A stretch of 27,279 bases of DNA from DAIDKA01 sp036489445 (GTDB lineage: Bacteria; Pseudomonadota; Gammaproteobacteria; Steroidobacterales; Steroidobacteraceae): the NCBI GenBank assembly GCA_036489445.1, contig DASXFV010000036.1, forward strand, positions 1 through 27,279, written 5' to 3'. The notes under the pieces were generated by a model that saw only the letters and a list, made by a program, of their open reading frames with translations, did no database searches and was not told the origin of the DNA. How positions within the stretch are numbered: the stretch's first letter is position 1; the number at the start of each line of letters is the position of its first letter. The translations under genes were made by a program, and so were the position numbers. Below are positions 6,985 to 15,155 of the stretch, piece by piece.

Positions 6985-8694
6985 ATGTACCTGGCCTTTT
7001 TTGGGCTGAACGAAAAGCCCTTCGCCATCACGCCGGATCCGCGTTACCTGTTCCTCAGCGAACGGCACGCGGAGGCCTTGGCGCATCTGATGTACGGCAT
7101 CACCGAAGCCGGAGGCTTCATCCAGCTCACCGGCGAAGTGGGCACCGGCAAGACCACGGTGATCCGGTCGCTGCTGGCGCAGACGCCGCAGAACGCCGAG
7201 ATTGCGCTGATTCTGAATCCGCGCATGACGGCGCCGGAATTCCTGCTCACGATCTGCGAAGAGTTGGGGATCGGGGTGCAGGATTCGGCCACCAGCAGTC
7301 TGAAGGACCTGGTCGACATCCTCAGCCGGTACCTGCTGCGGGCCCACGGCAATGGCAAGCGGGTCGTGCTCATCGTGGATGAGGCGCAGAACCTGGCGCC
7401 GGAAGTGCTCGAACAGGTGCGGCTGCTGACCAACCTTGAGACCAACACCCAGAAACTGCTGCAGATCATTCTCATCGGCCAGCCGGAATTGCGCGAGCTG
7501 CTCGACCGCAATGAACTGCGACAGCTGGCCCAGCGCATTACGGGCCGGTACCACCTCTGTCCGCTCAGCGTCGAGGAGACCGCCGCCTACGTACGGCATC
7601 GCCTGCGTGTGGCGGGCGCCATCTCCGACATCTTCACACCGCAGGCGCTGCGCGAGCTGCACCGGCTTGCCCACGGCGTGCCCCGGCTCATCAATGTCCT
7701 GGGGGATCGCGCGCTGCTGGGCGCCTACACCCAGGATCGCCACCAGGTCGGCGCCGCGTTCGTCCGGCGCGGTGCCATGGAAGTGTTTGGTCGCCAACTG
7801 TGGCCCTGGTGGTTGCCCTGGAGCGTGGGCGCCATTACGGTGGTGGTCGTGGCCTGTGGCCTGTGGGCTAGCTGGCGCTATGGCTCCTGGGGGCAGATCG
7901 CGACGCCCGTGCAGTCGCATGTGCATGCGACGGCAGCCCATCCGGTCGTAGCGACCAGAGTCACGACTCCTGCCAGCAGTGGCGCGAATCTGGCTGCCGC
8001 TGGCGCGGCATCGGAACCCGCGGCAGCAGCGGCCAGCGGCCCATCGAGCGCACCCGCATCCCCGCTGGGCTCGCTGCTCGCCCATCACGCGGCTGAGACC
8101 ACCCCCGATGCAGCGTTTGCTCAGCTGTTCAGCCTGTGGGGTGCGCAGTACAAGGTCGGCACGGCCGACCCGTGCACGCAGGCGTCCGCACAAGGCTTGG
8201 AGTGCTACGTCCAACGAGGCACCGTCGCGCAGCTGCGGCTGTACAACCGGCCCGCCATTCTCATGCTGACCGACGACGCCGATGCGGCACACCAGATCGT
8301 GTTGCGCGGACTGGATGATGAGCATGCCCAGGTTGATATCGGCGGTCATACGCAACAGGTGAGCGTCGGTGACCTGTCGCGCTATTGGTTCGGGGATTTC
8401 ATTCTGCTGTGGCGTCCGGGAACCCGCGATCCCAAGCCGCTGTCGCAGGGCATGCGCGGGGCCGATGTGCTCCAGCTGCGCCAGCAGCTGACGCGCCTGG
8501 CAGGCGGAACAGCCCCAACCCATGCCAGTGATGTGTACGATGGAGAGCTGTCGCAACTCGTGCGAGACTTCCAGCGCGCGCACCGGCTCAACGCCGATGG
8601 TGTTGCCGGGGTACAGACCCTGGTGGTGCTGAACAGTGCGTTGGCCAAACCGGACTCGCCGCAACTCGCGGTGCTGCCGGAACACGGTAGTTGA
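6985..8694 (+). CDS. gspA: GspA/ExeA-type AAA ATPase with peptidoglycan-binding domain
   Basis: This 569-aa inner-membrane protein has the full ExeA layout. The N-terminal AAA ATPase carries Walker A GEVGTGKTT (50-58) and Walker B VVLIVDEAQN (127-136) and opens with the typical YLAFFGLNEKPFAITPDPRY. One transmembrane helix lies at about 275-297, followed by an Ala/Pro linker, a C39-like middle domain and a C-terminal peptidoglycan-binding repeat (about 484-553, PLSQGMRGADVLQLRQQL and QRAHRLNADGVAG). In Aeromonas, ExeA with ExeB remodels peptidoglycan to allow assembly of the type II secretion secretin. Its stop lies 2 bp before the gspB start. No other type II secretion genes are in the window. 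Confidence 0.93.
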   Translation: MYLAFFGLNEKPFAITPDPRYLFLSERHAEALAHLMYGITEAGGFIQLTGEVGTGKTTVIRSLLAQTPQNAEIALILNPRMTAPEFLLTICEELGIGVQDSATSSLKDLVDILSRYLLRAHGNGKRVVLIVDEAQNLAPEVLEQVRLLTNLETNTQKLLQIILIGQPELRELLDRNELRQLAQRITGRYHLCPLSVEETAAYVRHRLRVAGAISDIFTPQALRELHRLAHGVPRLINVLGDRALLGAYTQDRHQVGAAFVRRGAMEVFGRQLWPWWLPWSVGAITVVVVACGLWASWRYGSWGQIATPVQSHVHATAAHPVVATRVTTPASSGANLAAAGAASEPAAAAASGPSSAPASPLGSLLAHHAAETTPDAAFAQLFSLWGAQYKVGTADPCTQASAQGLECYVQRGTVAQLRLYNRPAILMLTDDADAAHQIVLRGLDDEHAQVDIGGHTQQVSVGDLSRYWFGDFILLWRPGTRDPKPLSQGMRGADVLQLRQQLTRLAGGTAPTHASDVYDGELSQLVRDFQRAHRLNADGVAGVQTLVVLNSALAKPDSPQLAVLPEHGS

Positions 8695-8696
8695 TC

Positions 8697-9488
8697 ATGT
8701 CCTTCATCCTGGATGCATTGAAGAAATCCGAAACCGAGCGTCAGCGCGCCGATGCTCCCGCGCTGTATGAAATGAAGATGGCCCCTCCCCGTCGGGGCGT
8801 GGCCACCTGGCTCATCGTGCTTGCCGGCCTGCTGGTCATCAATATCGCGGTGCTGTGCGTCGTACTGCTGCGCGGTACGCATGGCGCAGCACCCCAGAGC
8901 GAGGCGGGGAATGCTGGCCCGTCCACCGTGGCCCCGGCACCTGCCCCGGCCACTACGGCCGCCCCGGCGCCGACGAATCCGACCGCGACAGATCCTGGAG
9001 CCAGCAGCGTTGCCGGACCCGGATTGACCGGGAATGCCCCAAATGCCAATTCGGCACAGACCACTGGCGCCACCCCGCCAGATGCGCTGCCTGCAAACCC
9101 TACAGCGGGCGCCGCGGGGGATGCGGCCTCCGGCGCGCCGGACTCCGCGGCCAACCGGCAGTCCGACGACGACGCGCCGGCAGTGGATCAGTCCCGTTCG
9201 CCGGCGGGAGCCGGCAACCGGGACGGTGGCGTCGAGGCCCCGGGCGGTACGAGCGGCGAGTTGCCCTCCTACCAGCAGGCGGCCGCCGTTCCTGGGGCGA
9301 ACCTGCCGGAGTTGAGCCTGGATCTGCATGCCTACGCCAGCAATCCTGCCGACCGGTTCATTTTTTTGAACATGGTGAAGCTGAAGGAAGGCCAGACGTC
9401 CCCGCAGGGCGTTCGAGTCGAAAGCATCACCCCCGACGGAGCCGTACTGTCCTGGAAGGGCTCCAAGTTTTTGTTGCAGCGCCAATAA
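8697..9488 (+). CDS. gspB: GspB/ExeB-type general secretion accessory protein
   Basis: This 263-aa bitopic membrane protein starts with the hallmark MSFILDALKKSE, has one transmembrane helix (about 37-58), then a long Ala/Pro/Gly-rich periplasmic linker (about 60-195). It ends in a T2SSB-type domain: LSLDLHAYASNPADRFIFL, then LKEGQTSPQGVRVESITPDG and GAVLSWKGSKFLL. It partners GspA in secretin assembly. The ATG at 8697 was chosen over a TTG at 8691 because the family always begins MSxIL(D/E)ALKK. The low-complexity linker probably spans the periplasm. Confidence 0.93.
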   Translation: MSFILDALKKSETERQRADAPALYEMKMAPPRRGVATWLIVLAGLLVINIAVLCVVLLRGTHGAAPQSEAGNAGPSTVAPAPAPATTAAPAPTNPTATDPGASSVAGPGLTGNAPNANSAQTTGATPPDALPANPTAGAAGDAASGAPDSAANRQSDDDAPAVDQSRSPAGAGNRDGGVEAPGGTSGELPSYQQAAAVPGANLPELSLDLHAYASNPADRFIFLNMVKLKEGQTSPQGVRVESITPDGAVLSWKGSKFLLQRQ

Positions 9489-9598
9489 GCCCACCTGCCG
9501 CTCCAGCCGGCCCCGAACCGCCCCCTCCCAGGCCCCTGGCGGGAGACCGGATTCACAGAATCTGATACCGCCCAGGGACATTCCGGCCGGCTTGGGTC

Positions 9599-10996
9599 AT
9601 GTTTGACCTTGAGAATCCATGCCTGCCTCTTTCGGGGGGCGCAGCCTGTCTGAGGACACCTTTTGCAGTGTCGGTCTCGCCACAGAAACACCCCGCCTCG
9701 GAGGTCCCTCCCGGCCCTGTCACACGGTCAGGCGGGGCGGGTATTGCCGAAAAACTGGTGCTCCTGACGCAGGACGAGTCGCTGGTCGAAGCCCTGCTCA
9801 GCAGCGTACCCCCTGACTGCCTGACTGTCGTTTCGGACGAGGCTGCGCTGGCCAGCCATCTGATGAGCGACCAGGTCGGCGTCGTATTCATTGATGCCGA
9901 CAGCCCGCACTCCCCGCCCGGCGCGCGCGCCGCGCGCGGCCAACTGATCCAACGGCTGTATAACCAGCTGCCCGATGTGGTCCTGGTGGTGGCGGGGGAC
10001 GGCGCGGCGCAGAGCGAGCTTGCGCCCCTGGTCACCGATGGCACCATCTACCGATTCGTGCACAAGCCGGTCTCCGCACAGCGTGTGAAACTGTTCGTGG
10101 ATGCCGCTTGGCGCAAGCGCGGAGGGGGGAGCGCCAGCGGCGTGTACCCGGCGCTGTCGATGCCGCAGTTGCCACCCTCTTCTGCGCCGCCGCGCTCATT
10201 TGCCTGGCCGGCGCTCGTGGCTGGGGCCGTGGTCGTTGTCGCCGGCGCCGCATGGCTGCTGCGCTCGCACGCACCCACAGGCGCGAACTCGCCCCCGCAG
10301 AGCGTGGCAGCCAGCGCGGCTGCGCGGGAGCGAGCGGCGTCGTTGCCCGCGGCGGCCCGCGAGCAGACCCCATCGGCCCCGCCTGGATCCAGCTCCAGTG
10401 CGACCGCTGGCACGACCGCGGAGCTGGACCGATTGGCCATCGCTGCCCGGCAGGCACGCGCCCGCGCGCGCCGGGCGGCCGCGCTGGCCGCGGCAGCGGC
10501 GCCATCAACGACTGCGGACTCTTCTGCCCCTGCCGCCCCCGCCCCCGTGGCGATCACTGGCAGCTCCGTCGCGGCGGCCGCTTCGTCACCGACACCCGCC
10601 CCGGCGTCGATCGTGGCACCCGACGCGACGACCTCTGCTGCGAATACTGCCCGCCCCTCGCCGCCGGCGACCGCGCCGAGTTCCACGCCGCCCGCCAGCG
10701 AGGCCCGCGACCGCGATTCCCTGGCTGCCGTCATCCTGCAGCGGATCTATTCGGTGGATCCCGTGTTCCCGGAGATTGCCCGGCAACACGATCTGACCGG
10801 ATTCGTGGACCTGGAGTTCACCGTGCGCGCGGATGGCAGCGTAACCGATGTGACAGTGCTGAAAGCGCAACCGGCTGGCATCTTTGAGAAGTCGGCCGTG
10901 GCCGCGGTGAGCCAGTGGCGCTACCGTCCCATCGAACGCAACGGCGTGCCGGTGAACGAGCATGCCCGATTGCGGTTGAACTTCGCTTACCAATAG
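9599..10996 (+). CDS. Receiver-like domain / TonB C-terminal domain fusion protein
   Basis: This predicted 465-aa protein combines three parts. Residues about 50-172 look like a response-regulator receiver (KLVLLTQDESLVEALLSS, then VGVVFIDADS with D99, and FVHKPVSAQRVK with K156). A transmembrane helix lies at about 203-222. A long Ala/Pro/Thr-rich linker leads to a TonB C-terminal domain (about 375-465: IYSVDPVFPEIARQHDLTG, FTVRADGSVTDV, AAVSQWRYRP). The cytoplasmic receiver would thus be joined to a periplasmic TonB-like arm. The start is uncertain: the 40 residues before the receiver look unstructured and the ribosome-binding site at 9599 is poor. It lies 110 bp after gspB and 12 bp before the kinase gene. 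Confidence 0.82.
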   Translation: MFDLENPCLPLSGGAACLRTPFAVSVSPQKHPASEVPPGPVTRSGGAGIAEKLVLLTQDESLVEALLSSVPPDCLTVVSDEAALASHLMSDQVGVVFIDADSPHSPPGARAARGQLIQRLYNQLPDVVLVVAGDGAAQSELAPLVTDGTIYRFVHKPVSAQRVKLFVDAAWRKRGGGSASGVYPALSMPQLPPSSAPPRSFAWPALVAGAVVVVAGAAWLLRSHAPTGANSPPQSVAASAAARERAASLPAAAREQTPSAPPGSSSSATAGTTAELDRLAIAARQARARARRAAALAAAAAPSTTADSSAPAAPAPVAITGSSVAAAASSPTPAPASIVAPDATTSAANTARPSPPATAPSSTPPASEARDRDSLAAVILQRIYSVDPVFPEIARQHDLTGFVDLEFTVRADGSVTDVTVLKAQPAGIFEKSAVAAVSQWRYRPIERNGVPVNEHARLRLNFAYQ

Positions 10997-11008
10997 ATTC
11001 CTTGAGCC

Positions 11009-12286
11009 ATGAACGCCCGTTTGCTGGTTGTCGATCGCGATGTCCGCTACCGTGAGTGGCTGCGGAATCACCTGGGCGTGCTGTTTCCCGATGGCTCGGT
11101 CACTGCGATTGACGGACGTGAATTCGAGTCGCGCCTGGATGCGCTGTCGCGTCAGGAATTCGACCTGGTCATCTTTGCCGCGCAATTCGGCTACAGCCCC
11201 GAGGATCCGCGCGCCGAAGGCCTGGAATGGCTGCGCCAGCTGCGCGATCGTCCGGAGTTCCCCGCGGTCATTGCGGTTGCCGAAGACGGCAACGAGCTCA
11301 CCGCCGTGCGTGCGCTGCAGCTGGGCGCCGTCGACTATCTTCCCAAGCGACTGGTGAATCCCGACCGGCTGCGTACCGCCGTGAAACTGGCACTGCGCCG
11401 CATTGAACTGGATACCACTCTGCCGGCAGCTGAAGCGCAAACAGACCTCGATGCTTCGCAGGTCTGCCGCCCGCTGCGCGATCCAATTCCCGGTTACACC
11501 ATTCGCAAGACCATCGGCGAATCCGAAAAAGCGCTGGTGTACCTGGCGAGCAGCGAGAAGCTGTCCACGGACGTAGCGCTGAAGGTCACCAAGAGCGAAA
11601 ACGATGATCCCGAAGATCAGCAGGTCTTCGCGCGCGAATACGCTGCGCTGTGCGCCCTGCGCAACCCCTCCATCGTCACCATCTATGACTATGGCATGCA
11701 CGACGGCCGTGAATTTCTGGCCATGGAGTACTTTCCGCGTGGTGATCTCAAGAGCCGCCTGCTGCGTGGCATTCTCGAGGTCGATGCGCTGCGCTACCTG
11801 GAGCAGATCGCCTGTACCCTGCAGGTGGTCCACGAAGCCGGAATTCTGCATCGGGACCTCAAGCCGCCCAATCTGATGCTGCGTGAGAACGATACCATCG
11901 TGCTGATCGACTTCGGCCTGGCGCGCAGCCTCACCGCATCCAACAGCACCCGCACCGGCGTGCTGCGCGGCTCGCCCTACTACATGAGTCCGGAGCAGGC
12001 CTTGGGGGAAGACCTCGACGGACGCAGCGATCTGTACAGCCTGGGCGTGCTCTTCTACGAAATGATCACCGGCCGCAAGCCGTATTCGGGCCTGTCAGCC
12101 ATCGAGGTACTGCAACAGCATGTCACTGCACCCGTGCCGCAGTTGCCGCACTCGCATGTGCATTTGCAGGCGCTGCTGGAGGGTCTGATCGCGAAGTCCC
12201 GCACCGACCGCTTCGCCAGCGCTGCGCAGGCGATTGAGGCGATCGCGGGCATGCGGGCGCTGCGCCGAACGGGCTCACGGCGCTAG
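11009..12286 (+). CDS. Pseudo-receiver Ser/Thr protein kinase
   Basis: This 425-aa cytoplasmic protein has an N-terminal receiver-like domain (about 4-130) and a Hanks-type kinase domain (about 162-415). In the receiver, D9/D11 and K113 (DYLPKR) remain, but the phosphoacceptor position is Ala57 in FDLVIFAAQFG, so it should not be phosphorylated in the usual way. The kinase keeps the ATP lysine K192 (VALKV), E210, the catalytic loop HRDLKPPN (281-288), DFG (301-303) and SPYYMSPEQ. The glycine-rich loop is degenerate (GESEKALVY). No transmembrane helix is evident. It is probably co-transcribed with the receiver-TonB gene 12 bp upstream. Its substrate is unknown; the upstream proteins are natural candidates. 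Confidence 0.92.
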   Translation: MNARLLVVDRDVRYREWLRNHLGVLFPDGSVTAIDGREFESRLDALSRQEFDLVIFAAQFGYSPEDPRAEGLEWLRQLRDRPEFPAVIAVAEDGNELTAVRALQLGAVDYLPKRLVNPDRLRTAVKLALRRIELDTTLPAAEAQTDLDASQVCRPLRDPIPGYTIRKTIGESEKALVYLASSEKLSTDVALKVTKSENDDPEDQQVFAREYAALCALRNPSIVTIYDYGMHDGREFLAMEYFPRGDLKSRLLRGILEVDALRYLEQIACTLQVVHEAGILHRDLKPPNLMLRENDTIVLIDFGLARSLTASNSTRTGVLRGSPYYMSPEQALGEDLDGRSDLYSLGVLFYEMITGRKPYSGLSAIEVLQQHVTAPVPQLPHSHVHLQALLEGLIAKSRTDRFASAAQAIEAIAGMRALRRTGSRR

Positions 12287-12304
12287 CCACTCCTCCGGCG
12301 CTGG

Positions 12305-12331
12305 AAATTCCCTACAGGCTCAAGGGAATTT
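12305..12331. repeat. Perfect 9-bp inverted repeat before efflux operon
   Basis: Arms AAATTCCCT (12305-12313) and AGGGAATTT (12323-12331) are separated by 9 bp. It lies 18 bp after the kinase stop and about 120 bp before the efflux operon. There is no T-run after the second arm, so a standard intrinsic terminator is doubtful. It may be an operator for a dimeric repressor encoded elsewhere. Confidence 0.5.
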
Positions 12332-12453
12332 GACTGACACGGCCACGCGCCTCTGAGCATTTTCCGGCGCATACCCATCGGACCACCATGGCAGGGAACT
12401 ATCGCGACCGGACGGCCGCGATCGCCATAGCGTGGCCGGAGCGAGCCTTGCCA

Positions 12454-13959
12454 ATGCCAACAGCGTCCCCGCCCGGGCAATTCCTGCGACACCTGTCCTG
12501 CGCAGTGGGCGCAATCGCCTTGGCGTATCTGTCGGCGTGCACGCTGGGGCCGAACTTCCATCCCCCCGCCGCCCCGCAAGCCGCGTACGCACCGCCACCG
12601 CAGGCGATCGGCTCCCAGGGCATTCGGTACGGAGCGGATATCGCTGCGGCGTGGTATTCGCTGTTCCATTCGCAGGCGCTTGATGATCTGGTGCAGCAGG
12701 CGCTGCGCGCGAACCCAGGCCTGGAGGCGGCCCGGCACAACCTGCGTGCGGCCCAGTACGAACTGGAAGCGGTCGCCGGCAGCGCGCTTCCGCAACTCGC
12801 CGTGGGAGCAAAAGTCGACCGCGCCAAGGTCAATGGCAGCTTGCTCTATGAACCCGATGAGGCGCTGCAAATCACCGCCAACCAATATATGGTGGGTCCG
12901 TCCCTTGCATACGATCTGGATGTATTCGGTCGCCTGCGGCGCACAATCGAATCCCAGGCGGCTCTGACCTCCAGCGTCCAGCGGCAAGTGCTCAATGTCT
13001 ACGTCACCCTGATAGACCAGGTGGTCGTGACAGCGTTCGGCTATGCGGCGCAGGGCGAGGAGCTCGAGGCGACGCGGCGGCTCGTCGATGATCTGCAGGC
13101 GCAATACGCACTCACGCGCACGCTGGAGAACGCGGGCAAGCTGGTTCGCAGCGACACTCTGCAGGCACAGGCACAACTGGAGAATACGCGGGCCACCCTT
13201 CCGGCCATCGAGAAGCAGCGCGATGTGCTGCGGGACGCACTCATTCGGCTCACTGGCGTGGCACCGCAACAGGCCGCCGTGCCGGCCATCTCGTTGCAGG
13301 ACTTCGTGCTGCCCGATGCACTGCCGGTGTCGTTACCCGGGAAGCTGGTCCGGCAGCGGCCTGACATCCTGGAGGCCGAAGACCTGTTGCACGAGGCCAG
13401 CGCCAATATCGGCATCGCCGAGGGTGAACGCTTCCCCGATTTCAATATCACCGCCCAGTTTGCGCAGCAATCGATCAAGACCAGTGACCTCTTCACTGAA
13501 CCAGCGTCGATCTGGACCGCGGGCCTCGGCATGGCCGCACCGATCTTCCAGGGCGGCACCTTGCGCGCACGCGAGAAGGAAGCGCGGGAGGACTTCATGC
13601 AGGCCCAGGCCCAATACCGCAGTACGGTCGTCGCAGCTTTCGTGGAAGTCACGGATGCGCTGAATGCTTTGCAACATGATGGGGATAGCTATGCCGCACA
13701 TGCGGCTGCATTGGCTGCAGCGCGTGCCGCCCGCGATCTGGCCCGGGACCAGTTCCAGCACGGGCGCGTCAATGAACTGGTGGTACTGACGGCCGAACAG
13801 CAGTATCAAACGGCAGTGCTGAGTGCCGTCCAAGCGAGTGCCCAGCGCTTCACCGACGCCGCCGAGCTCTTCAGAGCCCTGGGCGGAGGCTGGTGGAATG
13901 CGCAGGATCCGGCAGCCGTGCCGAAGCAGCACCGCACCTCTGTGAGCGTTTCTCCATGA
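12454..13959 (+). CDS. Outer membrane efflux lipoprotein (NodT/OprM-type)
   Basis: This 501-aa trimeric outer-membrane channel subunit belongs to a tripartite drug-efflux system. The signal sequence ends in a lipobox (AYLSAC, lipidated Cys at residue 29), followed by the typical mature start TLGPNFHPP. The motifs AAWYSLFHSQALDDLVQQAL, ANPGLEAARHNLRAAQYELE, YDLDVFGRLRR and RQRPDILEAEDLLHEASANIG match the NodT family, with the two outer membrane efflux repeats. The ATG at 12454 was preferred over 12388 because it leaves a normal-length lipoprotein signal, though 12388 is possible. The gene end overlaps the adaptor gene (ATGA). Confidence 0.94.
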   Translation: MPTASPPGQFLRHLSCAVGAIALAYLSACTLGPNFHPPAAPQAAYAPPPQAIGSQGIRYGADIAAAWYSLFHSQALDDLVQQALRANPGLEAARHNLRAAQYELEAVAGSALPQLAVGAKVDRAKVNGSLLYEPDEALQITANQYMVGPSLAYDLDVFGRLRRTIESQAALTSSVQRQVLNVYVTLIDQVVVTAFGYAAQGEELEATRRLVDDLQAQYALTRTLENAGKLVRSDTLQAQAQLENTRATLPAIEKQRDVLRDALIRLTGVAPQQAAVPAISLQDFVLPDALPVSLPGKLVRQRPDILEAEDLLHEASANIGIAEGERFPDFNITAQFAQQSIKTSDLFTEPASIWTAGLGMAAPIFQGGTLRAREKEAREDFMQAQAQYRSTVVAAFVEVTDALNALQHDGDSYAAHAAALAAARAARDLARDQFQHGRVNELVVLTAEQQYQTAVLSAVQASAQRFTDAAELFRALGGGWWNAQDPAAVPKQHRTSVSVSP

Positions 13960-15155
13960 CCGACTCCGAACCGGGCGAAAAGCACGTCAAGCGCAATTTC
14001 CTGTTTGTGGCGATCTTCGGCGCGGTCCTCGTCCTGATCGCAGTTGGCGCTCTGATCTATCACCTGGCGTTCGGTCGCTACTACGTCGCTACCACCGATG
14101 CATATGTCAATGGCGACCTCGTGAGACTTGGGCCGCAGGTCAGCGGCACCGTAGCCGAAATTACCACTGATGAGACCCAAGCCGTACAGGCGGGTCAGCT
14201 CCTGGTGCGACTGGACCCGCACGATTCCGAGGTATCACTGGAGCAGGCCAAGGCCAATCTGGCCCAGACCGTGCGGGACGTGGTGCAGCTGTTCACCCAG
14301 GAGACGCGCGACAGCGCGAATATCGCGGCTGCGCAGGCGCAGCTCACATTGGCGAATCAGAATATCAATCGCGACCGCGGCCTGATCAGCGCCCACGGTG
14401 TATCGCAACAGGATCTTGAGCATGATCAGGAGGCCACCCGCAGCGCTGAGGCGGGTCTGCGGCAGGCCCGGGCGGCCTTTGCAGCCACACACGCGGCCGT
14501 CGCCGGCACCGATCCGCAGACCCACCCACGAGTGCTGTTGGCGGAGGCCAGCCTGCGCTCGGCATGGCTTGCCCGAAATAGAACCAGGATCCTCTCCCCC
14601 GTATCCGGTTATGTGGTCCGGCGCAGTGTGCAGCTGGGTCAGCAGGTGACCCCCGCCAGCGAGATGCTGGCCATCGTGCCGCTCATTGGCGTCTGGATCG
14701 ATGCCAACTTCAAGGAGACACAACTGCAGAAGATCCGCATCGGCCAACCGGTGGCCGTGACTGCGGATATCTACGGGTCCAGCTACAAATTTCACGGCAA
14801 GGTACTGGGGCTGACCGCAGGAACGGGTGCAGCCATGGCCGTACTGCCAGCGGAAAACGCCACCGGCAACTGGATCAAGATCGTGCAGCGGCTGCCGGTG
14901 CGGATCGGCCTGGATCCTGATGAACTGAAGAACCATCCCTTGTTCCTGGGCCTGTCAACGAACATCAGGATCGATGTTCACGACCTCAGCGGCGCTGCAT
15001 TGTCCGTGCAGCCGGTCTGGCCGGCGGATATGCGCACGGATGTGTATGCGGCCCAGGACGCAGGCGTTGATCAGGAAGTGCGGCGAATACTGGAAGAGAA
15101 CCTGAAAGGTGTAGACCTGCGCGATGTGCCCGCCATGGCCCGGGCCGTGCCGTGA
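13956..15155 (+). CDS. emrA: HlyD/EmrA-family membrane fusion protein
   Basis: This 399-aa periplasmic adaptor connects the MFS pump to the outer membrane channel. One N-terminal transmembrane helix (about 14-36) is followed by the EmrA/HlyD start RYYVATTDAYVNGDLVRLGP, lipoyl-like halves (GTVAEITTDETQAVQAGQLL and ILSPVSGYVVRRSVQLGQQV) and a helical hairpin between them. The beta-barrel part includes VWIDANFKETQLQKIRIGQP. The start overlaps the outer membrane factor stop (ATGA), and its stop overlaps the GTG of the pump gene, so all three are coupled. The symbol reflects family membership only; the substrate is unknown. Confidence 0.93.
   Translation: MTDSEPGEKHVKRNFLFVAIFGAVLVLIAVGALIYHLAFGRYYVATTDAYVNGDLVRLGPQVSGTVAEITTDETQAVQAGQLLVRLDPHDSEVSLEQAKANLAQTVRDVVQLFTQETRDSANIAAAQAQLTLANQNINRDRGLISAHGVSQQDLEHDQEATRSAEAGLRQARAAFAATHAAVAGTDPQTHPRVLLAEASLRSAWLARNRTRILSPVSGYVVRRSVQLGQQVTPASEMLAIVPLIGVWIDANFKETQLQKIRIGQPVAVTADIYGSSYKFHGKVLGLTAGTGAAMAVLPAENATGNWIKIVQRLPVRIGLDPDELKNHPLFLGLSTNIRIDVHDLSGAALSVQPVWPADMRTDVYAAQDAGVDQEVRRILEENLKGVDLRDVPAMARAVP

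Noticed and set aside
6913..8685. 590-aa open frame on the minus strand
   Set aside because: It lies wholly opposite gspA and the end of dinB. Its composition (Gln, His, Arg, Gly rich) is that of a high-GC shadow frame, with no recognisable domain.
8741..9154. Ala/Pro/Gly-rich linkers in GspB, GspA and the TonB fusion as possible DNA repeats
   Set aside because: They are low-complexity protein linkers with irregular codons, not true tandem DNA repeats.
12388..12453. Earlier ATG for the efflux lipoprotein
   Set aside because: It would put 22 extra, partly charged residues before the lipoprotein signal, and the ribosome-binding site is weak. It is possible but less likely than 12454.
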